From Streptomyces tardus (GTDB taxonomy: Bacteria; Actinomycetota; Actinomycetes; Streptomycetales; Streptomycetaceae): a stretch of DNA of 64,000 bases. Shown here one piece after another: positions 43,184-51,149 of the stretch (its first letter is position 1; each line of letters opens with the position of its first letter). The stretch is taken from assembly GCF_018101125.2 (NCBI RefSeq), contig NZ_JAELVF020000001.1:4133629-4197628 (forward strand), given 5' to 3'. Below the pieces are notes generated by a model that saw only the letters and a program-made list of their open reading frames with translations, made no database searches and was not told the DNA's origin. The position numbers and the translations under genes were made by a program.

Positions 43184-45091
43184 CAGCAACGTCTGGACGC
43201 CGCCGTACCGCGTGACCCGAACGGTGCGCCCCAGCGCTTCCCCGACCCGTACCAGGCGTGGTCGAGGCTTCAGAACGACGGCGGGATCGGAGTCCCAGGT
43301 CGCAGCAACAACTGCGCGGACTGCTCCCGTTCGTTCCTCTCCACCTGGTTCGGCGACCCGCAGGTCTCCGCGCCGCGCACCCTCGACAGCAACCGCGACG
43401 GCACTCTCGACCGACAGTCGCCCGAGCGCGACGCCAACGCCAACATGATCCGTTGGGCCGGCGCGCCCCACCAGTACGCGGGACGCGGCGAAGCCGGCTA
43501 CCAGCGCATCGCCGACGATCTACGACGTGCGGGCCCCGGCTCGGCAGCAGTGGTGCAGGTCAACTGGCGCAACGGTGGCGGTCATGCGTTCAACGCCGTC
43601 AACCACAACGGCCGGATCGTGTGGGTCGACACCCAGTCCGGAGAGGCCAGCGACTCCCCGCTGCACACCGCGCAGGCCACCGACGTCTTCCACATTCCCC
43701 TCGACGCCAACCAGCGCCCCCTCTATCCCGCCCCCGAACAGCGCGGTCAACAGAGCGGAGAGCAGCACACCCCGCCGAACCGCGCCGACGGCCAACCGCG
43801 CGACGCCACACCGACCCAGCGCGAGACCTCCGACGCCAACTCCGGAGACAACCGCGCGGCACACCCCAGCACCGACCGCCCGACCTCGACCCAGCAGCCC
43901 CCGACCGCCGAACGTCCAAGCCCGGACCGAATAACTCCGGGCCCCGAAACCCCCGATGCCCGGCGACAGGACGCCGTACCTTCGGACGTCCCGCACCCCG
44001 TCACCCCGCACTCGCCCGTTCCGTCGCGCGAAGCCACTGCGGCCCGCTATCTCGCCCAATCTGTCGACCTCAACGGCCCCACCTACGGGCGTCATCCCAT
44101 CGGTCCCGCCGAACCCGCGGCAAGACCCCAACGGCAGCGGGCCGAGACCGAGGAAGAGCGCAGAGACCGCGAACGCGACGAAGCCGGCATGACCGTCGTG
44201 CACCGCCAGCTGAAACGCGTGAACGACCCGAACGATGGGTTCTACAACAAGTACTACCGGCAAAACAACGGTTACCGACTTCGTGTCAATTCCCGGGACG
44301 AGAACGGCGATCTCATCCCGCAGATCAGCAAGAACGGGCAGCCACCACCCGAGTGGATCGCAGCCTCCGATGTCCCGCCTGCGATCCAGCCCGGCTACCA
44401 CGCCCAGAGGCTGGAATACACCGACATCGACAGCCTCAGCCCGGAGAACCGCGCCAAGCTGGAAGAGATGGTGCGCGAACGAGCCAGGGCGCTTGAGCAG
44501 TTGGACAAGGCCAAAGCGAACAAGAACCGGGCCGACGATGCCTACAAAGCCGACGAGACACCGGAGAACCTGAAGCAGCAGGAGGCGGCCACAGCTGTCC
44601 GCAGCGCAGCGAACAAGAAGGTCACCGACATTGGTGAGGAGTTCGGCGAACTCACCGCCTCCGCCCACGCCATGGCAGAGCAGCACCCTGAAGCTACGCT
44701 GGTCGCAGGAGGGGTCAAGGGAAACCGCAGGTTCGATCAAGTCTGGATGAACCCCGACGGCACGTTCATCGTGGTCGAGGCCAAGGGCCCGAGCGCAGAT
44801 CTCGGCGAGCGCTACGGCCACACCGGCCAACGCGTCAGCCAAGGCACCCGCGAATACTTCGAAACCATCCTCAAGGACATGAAGAAGCGCAGCGAGGAAC
44901 AGGTGAATAGCAACGACGAGCAAACGCGTGAAGCAGCGGAGAAGGAGGATGCGCTGGCGGATGCACTGGAGAGTGCACTCAATGCTGAACCAATTGCGGT
45001 GAAGTACGTTACTGTAAAACCCAAAGTGAAACAGAACGCATACGCCGGATACGTACTATCAGAGTTCAACATCGAAAAGGGGATGCCATGA
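42992..45091 (+). CDS. polymorphic toxin C-terminal part: papain-like deamidase domain plus nuclease-like tip
   Basis: 699 codons in one open frame; the GTG at 42992 lies inside the palindrome and may not be a true start. After RPEQD repeats comes a papain-fold toxin domain of the glutamine-deamidase type: Cys in RSNNCADCSRS (about residues 104-114), His in GGHAFNAV (about 196), Asp in WVDTQSG (about 210). A Pro/Thr-rich linker and a charged helix (EEERRDRERDE, later RERARALEQLDKAK) follow. The last ~130 residues hold FDQVWMNPDG and FIVVEAKGP (about 580-600), a PD-(D/E)xK-like nuclease core. The stop overlaps the immunity gene start (ATGA). Confidence 0.78.
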   Translation: MPGRSSPAPACPGQDRPEQDRPEQDRPEQDSNGPAQRLPRGELDSIRAQLDVRPGGLGHVDPGDQQRLDAAVPRDPNGAPQRFPDPYQAWSRLQNDGGIGVPGRSNNCADCSRSFLSTWFGDPQVSAPRTLDSNRDGTLDRQSPERDANANMIRWAGAPHQYAGRGEAGYQRIADDLRRAGPGSAAVVQVNWRNGGGHAFNAVNHNGRIVWVDTQSGEASDSPLHTAQATDVFHIPLDANQRPLYPAPEQRGQQSGEQHTPPNRADGQPRDATPTQRETSDANSGDNRAAHPSTDRPTSTQQPPTAERPSPDRITPGPETPDARRQDAVPSDVPHPVTPHSPVPSREATAARYLAQSVDLNGPTYGRHPIGPAEPAARPQRQRAETEEERRDRERDEAGMTVVHRQLKRVNDPNDGFYNKYYRQNNGYRLRVNSRDENGDLIPQISKNGQPPPEWIAASDVPPAIQPGYHAQRLEYTDIDSLSPENRAKLEEMVRERARALEQLDKAKANKNRADDAYKADETPENLKQQEAATAVRSAANKKVTDIGEEFGELTASAHAMAEQHPEATLVAGGVKGNRRFDQVWMNPDGTFIVVEAKGPSADLGERYGHTGQRVSQGTREYFETILKDMKKRSEEQVNSNDEQTREAAEKEDALADALESALNAEPIAVKYVTVKPKVKQNAYAGYVLSEFNIEKGMP
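43037..43081 (+). repeat. three 15-bp tandem repeats (RPEQD units)
   Basis: AGGCCGGAGCAGGAC occurs at 43037-43051 and 43052-43066, with a one-base variant at 43067-43081. In the downstream toxin frame it encodes RPEQD three times. One more unit lies inverted at 43008-43022. Confidence 0.9.
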
Positions 45092-45933
45092 CCTTCCGTA
45101 TTGATCGACACGATGTTAATTCACTGCCGGAAAGCTTCCTCAATCGACGGAGAAACAAACTCAATAACCTTTCCAGCGTTTTCGGGTGCGGGAACTTCTC
45201 CTTGTCGTTTATGTCGGCTAAAGGTACGGCCTTCTCTTTTTGTGCGGGAGATCCGGAGGTCGAGGTTCTCGAGACTTGGAATGCTTTCGTGGTGGGGATG
45301 CAGATTGGTTCTGCGATGTTCGCTTCGGTGTTGCCGCACGGCGAGCCGATCGAGCGGATGATTGCACACGAGAAGCGACTGATCGAGCCCAGCCCGCCTC
45401 AGCACTATACGAATGCCGGTAATTGGTTGGAGGCCTTTTGGTTGGCGATGGTTTGCCGTGAGGCTGGGCGTCTGGATGAGTTGTGTGAGGTGCCGGTTGA
45501 TTTGTTGCGGGCTAGCTCTGGGTTTGATCCTTATATCTATTCGTGGGTGGATGCGTTGCAGGGGTATTGGTTGCGGCGTGGTGATGTGGCGGGGTCGTTG
45601 ATGAGGGCGATGGAGTTGTCTGCTCCGGAGGAGATCCATCCGGGGGCTCGTGAGGCCGTGTCGCATTTGATGTATCCGGTGATTCCGTTGTTCATCAGGT
45701 TCTTGGAGCGTGATGTGGAGGGTTTCAATGAGGCGTTGGTGGATTCCCTGAGATGGCACAAGTCGTATTGGAGCACCGAGGATCGGTGCAAGGATGGAGA
45801 CGGAAACGTAGCGCTTGGGCCGTTGGCGGTGGCGTGTATGGCGCGGGATTCGGGTTTGCCGGTTGAGGTGGAGTCGCACTACTTGCCGAAGCATCTGCTC
45901 GAGGGCTCCTGGCTGAACGAGTTCCCCACCTGA
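45088..45933 (+). CDS. Imm49 family immunity protein, copy 1
   Basis: 281 residues, start overlapping the toxin stop. Fits the Imm49 family of polymorphic toxin immunity proteins: mainly helical, with HYTNAGNWLEAFWLAMVCRE, YIYSWVDALQGYWLRRGD and the ending KHLLEGSWLNEFPT. It should bind and block the toxin tip encoded just upstream. Codon use (many T-ending codons such as TTG, GGT and GAT) is clearly less GC-rich than in neighbouring genes, pointing to horizontal gain. Identical to copy 2. Confidence 0.85.
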   Translation: MTFRIDRHDVNSLPESFLNRRRNKLNNLSSVFGCGNFSLSFMSAKGTAFSFCAGDPEVEVLETWNAFVVGMQIGSAMFASVLPHGEPIERMIAHEKRLIEPSPPQHYTNAGNWLEAFWLAMVCREAGRLDELCEVPVDLLRASSGFDPYIYSWVDALQGYWLRRGDVAGSLMRAMELSAPEEIHPGAREAVSHLMYPVIPLFIRFLERDVEGFNEALVDSLRWHKSYWSTEDRCKDGDGNVALGPLAVACMARDSGLPVEVESHYLPKHLLEGSWLNEFPT

Positions 45934-46031
45934 CCGAACTCGTTTACGGCCGTGGCGAGTTGAGTTGTGCGTTGGGGCCGCCCACTAGCTGAAACGCGTG
46001 AACGAATCGAAGTGTCGGGCTTCTTCGGCAA

Positions 46032-46871
46032 GTGCTACGGCAAAAGACCGGTTACCGACTTCGTGTCAATTCCCGGGACGAGAACGGCGATCTCATCCCG
46101 CAGATCAGCAAGAACGGGCAGCCACCACCCGAGTGGATCGCAGCCTCCGATGTCCCGCCTGCGATCCAGCCCGGCTACCACGCCCAGAGGCTGGAATACA
46201 CCGACATCGACAGCCTCAGCCCGGAGAACCGCGCCAAGCTGGAAGAGATGGTGCGCGAACGAGCCAGGGCGCTTGAGCAGTTGGACAAGGCCAAAGCGAA
46301 CAAGAACCGGGCCGACGATGCCTACAAAGCCGACGAGACACCGGAGAACCTGAAGCAGCAGGAGGCGGCCACAGCTGTCCGCAGCGCAGCGAACAAGAAG
46401 GTCACCGACATTGGTGAGGAGTTCGGCGAACTCACCGCCTCCGCCCACGCCATGGCAGAGCAGCACCCTGAAGCTACGCTGGTCGCAGGAGGGGTCAAGG
46501 GAAACCGCAGGTTCGATCAAGTCTGGATGAACCCCGACGGCACGTTCATCGTGGTCGAGGCCAAGGGCCCGAGCGCAGATCTCGGCGAGCGCTACGGCCA
46601 CACCGGCCAACGCGTCAGCCAAGGCACCCGCGAATACTTCGAAACCATCCTCAAGGACATGAAGAAGCGCAGCGAGGAACAGGTGAATAGCAACGACGAG
46701 CAAACGCGTGAAGCAGCGGAGAAGGAGGATGCGCTGGCGGATGCACTGGAGAGTGCACTCAATGCTGAACCAATTGCGGTGAAGTACGTTACTGTAAAAC
46801 CCAAAGTGAAACAGAACGCATACGCCGGATACGTACTATCAGAGTTCAACATCGAAAAGGGGATGCCATGA
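46032..46871 (+). CDS. orphan toxin tip, copy 2 (no secretion domain)
   Basis: 279 codons from a GTG at 46032 with no evident ribosome site. From residue 7 on it is identical to the end of the main toxin: helical RERARALEQLDKAK part, FDQVWMNPDG and FIVVEAKGP nuclease-like core. It lacks the WXG-like region and the papain-like domain, so it cannot be exported alone. Just upstream (45987-46030) lies a diverged, one-base-shifted stretch of the pre-tip region. Best read as a silent cassette that can recombine into the toxin gene. Confidence 0.75.
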   Translation: MLRQKTGYRLRVNSRDENGDLIPQISKNGQPPPEWIAASDVPPAIQPGYHAQRLEYTDIDSLSPENRAKLEEMVRERARALEQLDKAKANKNRADDAYKADETPENLKQQEAATAVRSAANKKVTDIGEEFGELTASAHAMAEQHPEATLVAGGVKGNRRFDQVWMNPDGTFIVVEAKGPSADLGERYGHTGQRVSQGTREYFETILKDMKKRSEEQVNSNDEQTREAAEKEDALADALESALNAEPIAVKYVTVKPKVKQNAYAGYVLSEFNIEKGMP

Positions 46872-47713
46872 CCTTCCGTATTGATCGACACGATGTTAAT
46901 TCACTGCCGGAAAGCTTCCTCAATCGACGGAGAAACAAACTCAATAACCTTTCCAGCGTTTTCGGGTGCGGGAACTTCTCCTTGTCGTTTATGTCGGCTA
47001 AAGGTACGGCCTTCTCTTTTTGTGCGGGAGATCCGGAGGTCGAGGTTCTCGAGACTTGGAATGCTTTCGTGGTGGGGATGCAGATTGGTTCTGCGATGTT
47101 CGCTTCGGTGTTGCCGCACGGCGAGCCGATCGAGCGGATGATTGCACACGAGAAGCGACTGATCGAGCCCAGCCCGCCTCAGCACTATACGAATGCCGGT
47201 AATTGGTTGGAGGCCTTTTGGTTGGCGATGGTTTGCCGTGAGGCTGGGCGTCTGGATGAGTTGTGTGAGGTGCCGGTTGATTTGTTGCGGGCTAGCTCTG
47301 GGTTTGATCCTTATATCTATTCGTGGGTGGATGCGTTGCAGGGGTATTGGTTGCGGCGTGGTGATGTGGCGGGGTCGTTGATGAGGGCGATGGAGTTGTC
47401 TGCTCCGGAGGAGATCCATCCGGGGGCTCGTGAGGCCGTGTCGCATTTGATGTATCCGGTGATTCCGTTGTTCATCAGGTTCTTGGAGCGTGATGTGGAG
47501 GGTTTCAATGAGGCGTTGGTGGATTCCCTGAGATGGCACAAGTCGTATTGGAGCACCGAGGATCGGTGCAAGGATGGAGACGGAAACGTAGCGCTTGGGC
47601 CGTTGGCGGTGGCGTGTATGGCGCGGGATTCGGGTTTGCCGGTTGAGGTGGAGTCGCACTACTTGCCGAAGCATCTGCTCGAGGGCTCCTGGCTGAACGA
47701 GTTCCCCACCTGA
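46868..47713 (+). CDS. Imm49 family immunity protein, copy 2
   Basis: 281 residues, identical to copy 1 at 45088-45933 because it lies on the second 1,780-bp unit. The start overlaps the stop of orphan tip 2 (ATGA). It doubles the immunity dose; whether both are expressed depends on a promoter that I cannot locate in the spacer. Confidence 0.85.
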   Translation: MTFRIDRHDVNSLPESFLNRRRNKLNNLSSVFGCGNFSLSFMSAKGTAFSFCAGDPEVEVLETWNAFVVGMQIGSAMFASVLPHGEPIERMIAHEKRLIEPSPPQHYTNAGNWLEAFWLAMVCREAGRLDELCEVPVDLLRASSGFDPYIYSWVDALQGYWLRRGDVAGSLMRAMELSAPEEIHPGAREAVSHLMYPVIPLFIRFLERDVEGFNEALVDSLRWHKSYWSTEDRCKDGDGNVALGPLAVACMARDSGLPVEVESHYLPKHLLEGSWLNEFPT

Positions 47714-47811
47714 CCGAACTCGTTTACGGCCGTGGCGAGTTGAGTTGTGCGTTGGGGCCGCCCACTAGCTGAAACGCGTGAACGAATCGAAGTGTCGGGC
47801 TTCTTCGGCAA

Positions 47812-48651
47812 GTGCTACGGCAAAAGACCGGTTACCGACTTCGTGTCAATTCCCGGGACGAGAACGGCGATCTCATCCCGCAGATCAGCAAGAACGGGCA
47901 GCCACCACCCGAGTGGATCGCAGCCTCCGATGTCCCGCCTGCGATCCAGCCCGGCTACCACGCCCAGAGGCTGGAATACACCGACATCGACAGCCTCAGC
48001 CCGGAGAACCGCGCCAAGCTGGAAGAGATGGTGCGCGAACGAGCCAGGGCGCTTGAGCAGTTGGACAAGGCCAAAGCGAACAAGAACCGGGCCGACGATG
48101 CCTACAAAGCCGACGAGACACCGGAGAACCTGAAGCAGCAGGAGGCGGCCACAGCTGTCCGCAGCGCAGCGAACAAGAAGGTCACCGACATTGGTGAGGA
48201 GTTCGGCGAACTCACCGCCTCCGCCCACGCCATGGCAGAGCAGCACCCTGAAGCTACGCTGGTCGCAGGAGGGGTCAAGGGAAACCGCAGGTTCGATCAA
48301 GTCTGGATGAACCCCGACGGCACGTTCATCGTGGTCGAGGCCAAGGGCCCGAGCGCAGATCTCGGCGAGCGCTACGGCCACACCGGCCAACGCGTCAGCC
48401 AAGGCACCCGCGAATACTTCGAAACGATCATCAAGGACATGGAGGAACGAAGTCTAAATGAAGCAATGAGTGACGATGTAAGAATCCGAGAGGCAGCCAT
48501 CAGAGAGGAAGCGCTAGCGACTGCTTTACTAGACGCACTGGAAGCGGATCCCGTTGGAGTTGAGTACATTTCAGTAAAACCCAGACTAAAAGACGAAAAG
48601 TATGCCGGGTACCTATTATCACGTTTCAATATCGACAAGGAGTCACCGTGA
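47812..48651 (+). CDS. orphan toxin tip, copy 3, with divergent last 75 residues
   Basis: 279 codons. Residues 1-204 match copy 2 exactly, including FDQVWMNPDG and FIVVEAKGP. From residue ~205 the sequence differs: IKDMEERSLNEAMSDDVR against LKDMKKRSEEQVNSNDEQ, but it keeps the same length and ending (YAGYLLSRFNIDKESP). DNA identity breaks at a single point, 48426, and codon use turns more A/T-rich. The pattern suggests recombination of a distinct tip end onto a shared cassette front. The stop overlaps the next start (GTGA). Confidence 0.75.
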   Translation: MLRQKTGYRLRVNSRDENGDLIPQISKNGQPPPEWIAASDVPPAIQPGYHAQRLEYTDIDSLSPENRAKLEEMVRERARALEQLDKAKANKNRADDAYKADETPENLKQQEAATAVRSAANKKVTDIGEEFGELTASAHAMAEQHPEATLVAGGVKGNRRFDQVWMNPDGTFIVVEAKGPSADLGERYGHTGQRVSQGTREYFETIIKDMEERSLNEAMSDDVRIREAAIREEALATALLDALEADPVGVEYISVKPRLKDEKYAGYLLSRFNIDKESP

Positions 48652-49496
48652 CCCGTAATGTCGACCGCCATGAGGTGGTCGTGCTGCCGACTGAGTACCT
48701 CAAGTCTAATCGAAGCAGAATACTGAATGTTCCCGGCGCGTTCGGCTATAACAATTTCTCGACCCGATTTATGTCGGCGAGAGATTTGACCTTTCGTTAC
48801 GTGGCAGGGGATCCGCGGGCGGAGTTGTTCGAAACTTGGGAATCCTTCGTGGCGGGGATGCAGATTGGTTCTGCGATGTTTGCGTCAGTTTTGCCGGTCG
48901 AGGGTCAGGTGGAACGTGTAATTCTGCATGAAAAGCGCTTGATCAAGTCGAGTTCGCCTCAGTACTATACAAATGCCAGTAATTGGTTGGATTCTTTTTG
49001 GTTGGCAATGGTCTGCCGTGAGGCTGAACGGGTGGAGGAGTTGTGCGAGGTACCGCTTGATTTGTTGCGGGAGAGCTCGAGTGGGTTTGATGCGTATATT
49101 TATTCGTGGGTTGATGCGTTGCAGGGGTATTGGTTGCGGCGTGGTGATGTGGTGGAGTTGTTGATGAGGGCGATGGAGTTGTCTGCTCCGGAGGAGCTTC
49201 AGCCGGGGGCTCGTGAGGCTGTGTTGCATTTGATGTATCCCGTGATTCCGTTGTTCATCAGGTTCTTGGAGCGGGACGCGGAGGGTTTTAACGAGTCGCT
49301 TGTGGATTCTCTGAGGTGGCACAAGGCGTATTGGGGCACTGAGGATCGGTGCAGGAACGACAAGGGGAACGTGGCGCTTGGGCCGTTGGCGGTGGCGTGT
49401 ATGGCGCGGGATTCTGGTTTGTCGGTTGAGGTGGAGTCGGAGTACTTGCCGAAGCATCTGCTTGAGGGCTCTTGGCTGAACGAGTTCCCCACCTGA
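48648..49496 (+). CDS. Imm49 family immunity protein, divergent copy 3
   Basis: 282 residues from GTG 48648. Compared with copies 1 and 2 it differs strongly in the first ~120 residues (MTRNVDRHEVVVLPTEYLKS) and is nearly the same in the C-terminal half (YIYSWVDALQGYWLRRGDVV, KHLLEGSWLNEFPT). It pairs with toxin tip 3, whose end diverges too, so the variable N-terminal half probably reads the variable tip end. Codon use is again T-rich at third positions. Confidence 0.85.
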   Translation: MTRNVDRHEVVVLPTEYLKSNRSRILNVPGAFGYNNFSTRFMSARDLTFRYVAGDPRAELFETWESFVAGMQIGSAMFASVLPVEGQVERVILHEKRLIKSSSPQYYTNASNWLDSFWLAMVCREAERVEELCEVPLDLLRESSSGFDAYIYSWVDALQGYWLRRGDVVELLMRAMELSAPEELQPGAREAVLHLMYPVIPLFIRFLERDAEGFNESLVDSLRWHKAYWGTEDRCRNDKGNVALGPLAVACMARDSGLSVEVESEYLPKHLLEGSWLNEFPT

Positions 49497-49539
49497 CCGA
49501 ACTCGGTTACGGTCGTGGCGAGTTGAGGAGTGAGTGACG

Positions 49540-49857
49540 ATGAGTGTGTTGGGGCCGCCCGCTTCGGGTGCGGAGGCGCTCGAGAGGGTGCTGGAGCAGT
49601 ACGGGCGTCCGGTAGGGCCGGGCGGGGTGCCTGCTGCGATGCACGTCGAGGAGTTCGAGAGCGGGTACGTGGTGTACGCGTCGTTCCCGTTGCCCGAGCC
49701 GATCAATGGAGTGCCGCAGCCGGCTGAGCCGGGTGGCAGCAACTACGTGGTTGCCAAGGACAACGGCGAGATCGGGGTTGTACCCAACTATCCGCCGGCC
49801 AAGGCCATCGAGGTGTTCGAGCGTTTCTACCGCGGCGGGGACGCGCCCACCGGCTGA
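49540..49857 (+). CDS. small hypothetical protein closing the toxin-immunity array
   Basis: 105 residues from ATG at 49540 with GAGGAG nine bases upstream. Acidic, mixed alpha/beta, with ASFPLPEPINGVPQP and GEIGVVPNYPPAKAIEVFER; no signal peptide. I do not recognise a family with certainty; the YrhB-like or other immunity-type small folds are possible. Its 5' end (GTTGGGGCCGCCC) is repeated as a remnant in both cassette spacers (near 45971 and 47751), so it belongs to the ancestral cassette and is probably functionally tied to the toxin or immunity genes. Confidence 0.6.
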   Translation: MSVLGPPASGAEALERVLEQYGRPVGPGGVPAAMHVEEFESGYVVYASFPLPEPINGVPQPAEPGGSNYVVAKDNGEIGVVPNYPPAKAIEVFERFYRGGDAPTG

Positions 49858-49918
49858 GAGGGCTGGCGGCGCTGCCCGCAGCCAGCCCGTACGGATGTTG
49901 TCGCCGGTGTGAGGAGTC

Positions 49919-50107
49919 TCAGCGCTCGGCTGCGAGGTGCGCGGTGAAGTGCGACCAGGCCGTGGGGGTGAGAGCGAGTGCGGCGCGGTGGCGTTCCTTG
50001 GAATCGCGTACGCGCACGGCGTTCTGCTCCATAGCGACCTCGACGCATTCGCCGCCGCCGCTGCCGCTGTAGCTGCTCGTGAACCAGGTCAGCTCCGTGG
50101 TGCTCAT
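49919..50107 (-). CDS. DUF397 family protein
   Basis: 62 residues with the DUF397 signature WFTSSYSGSGGGECVEVA near the N-terminus, then VRVRDSKE and a final W-x-x-F helix. These small proteins almost always follow an XRE/Scr1-type regulator; here the start overlaps that gene's stop (ATGA). They likely work as a regulatory or toxin-antitoxin-like pair in Streptomyces differentiation; the mechanism is not settled. Confidence 0.92.
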   Translation of the reverse strand: MSTTELTWFTSSYSGSGGGECVEVAMEQNAVRVRDSKERHRAALALTPTAWSHFTAHLAAER

Positions 50108-50973
50108 AGCGCTCCTCGCATCTCCCTGAGCCTGCTCGCAGAGGCGTGGTGACTCATGGCCTGTGAGCGCATCCTGCCATAGCGCTGGTGCATGGCACTG
50201 ACCCTTTTCGCGTCAGTTACCAGCATGCTGGTGTCTTGCGCCTCGATGTAGCCGATCCAGGTGTTGTCCGGCGTCTCTGCGAGTCGGAACGGTCCGTCGA
50301 GCCCTGCGTGGTCCACCTGTTGGAGCGGCATGAGCTGCACTTCCACGTTACGGCGTTCGCCCTGCTCCAGAAGGTTGTCCAGCAGCTGCCGCGCGACGTC
50401 CGTGCCTCCGAACCGGCGTTCCAGCAGGGCCTGTTCGATGACGAAGCTGAACTGAGTGTTCGGCCTGGACTCCAACAGCTGCTGGCGTGCTTGCCGCGCC
50501 TCGACCTGCCTCTCGAGCTGATCCGTCGTGAGCGGGGGCAGACGTTGGTCGAAGAGAGCGCGAATGTAAGCATCGGGTTGGAGAAGCCCGGGGATCACCG
50601 TGCATTCGTACGCGTGAAGAGTGACCGCTTCCTCCTCGATGTTGGCCCACTGGTGGAACCAGGTCGCCAGGCCCGCCTTGCGTCGCAGGCTGCGGATGGC
50701 GGCGGTGAGGACTCGGGAGGCGACGGGGCCGAGCGGGTCCTCGGCGCGCGGGGCGAGGTCGCTTGGCGGGAAGCGTTTGCCCTGCTCGATCTTGGCCACG
50801 TAGTGCGGTGAGTAGCCGACCCTGGGTGCGAACTGCTCCTGAGTGAGGTGCGCCTCGTCGCGCAGGGCCTTGAGTACGGCACCGAACGTCTTGAGGCTGT
50901 CGGAGAGTTCGGGTTCCGGTGCGCCGGCGGCGGGGTCGTCGCCGTTGGTCGTGTCGTGCATCTCCGCTGGCAT
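50104..50973 (-). CDS. XRE family regulator (DUF5753/Scr1-like)
   Basis: 289 residues from ATG at 50973, with AAGG nine bases upstream. HTH at about residues 28-70 (FGAVLKALRDEAHLTQEQFA, then YSPHYVAKIEQGKR). The C-terminal DUF5753 domain follows: TLHAYECTVIPGLLQPDAYI, ARQARQQLL, FVIEQALLERRFGG, VQLMPLQQVDHAGLDGPF. Together with DUF397 downstream and the divergent ATPase-like gene upstream, it forms the conserved Streptomyces triad related to BldB/AbaA-type loci. Confidence 0.92.
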   Translation of the reverse strand: MPAEMHDTTNGDDPAAGAPEPELSDSLKTFGAVLKALRDEAHLTQEQFAPRVGYSPHYVAKIEQGKRFPPSDLAPRAEDPLGPVASRVLTAAIRSLRRKAGLATWFHQWANIEEEAVTLHAYECTVIPGLLQPDAYIRALFDQRLPPLTTDQLERQVEARQARQQLLESRPNTQFSFVIEQALLERRFGGTDVARQLLDNLLEQGERRNVEVQLMPLQQVDHAGLDGPFRLAETPDNTWIGYIEAQDTSMLVTDAKRVSAMHQRYGRMRSQAMSHHASASRLREMRGAL

Positions 50974-51149
50974 TTGTGGTCGCCTTTCGCGAGACGGTGC
51001 GCACCTGAAGTGCCCTGTGCAGAACCCCCGTTCCACAGGTGATGGTTACTCGCCGCAACCCGCCCAGTCCAGTGCGTGAACCCGTACAAGATGATCTGTA
51101 CCAGTGGTGAACCTGTCGAACCAGGTGCAGCCGACTCAAAGCTGACGCC

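Larger units (their letters stand above)
44271..48425 (+). repeat. 1,780-bp tandem toxin-tip/immunity unit, 2.3 copies
   Basis: Sequence at x and x+1780 is identical from 44271 to 46645 (2,375 bases compared by eye). Unit 1 is 44271-46050, unit 2 is 46051-47830, and a partial third is 47831-48425, where identity stops abruptly at 48426. Each full unit has the toxin tip from GYRLRVNSRDENG to its stop, an Imm49 gene, and a spacer of ~117 bases. Confidence 0.95.

Noticed and set aside
45121..45894. Antisense frames of ~257 codons over each Imm49 copy
   Set aside because: They recur only because the DNA is duplicated. The product is Arg/His/Gln-rich without family resemblance, and Imm49 on the plus strand explains the sequence.
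45967..46353. 128-codon frame across the cassette spacer (duplicated at 47747)
   Set aside because: It reads the toxin tip in the wrong frame; only its spacer part (VSGFFGKCYGKRP) resembles pre-tip sequence, which I treat as a remnant.
44271..48425. Tandem repeats considered as a CRISPR or phase-variable repeat array
   Set aside because: The unit is 1,780 bp with whole genes; there are no short regularly spaced repeats or cas genes.
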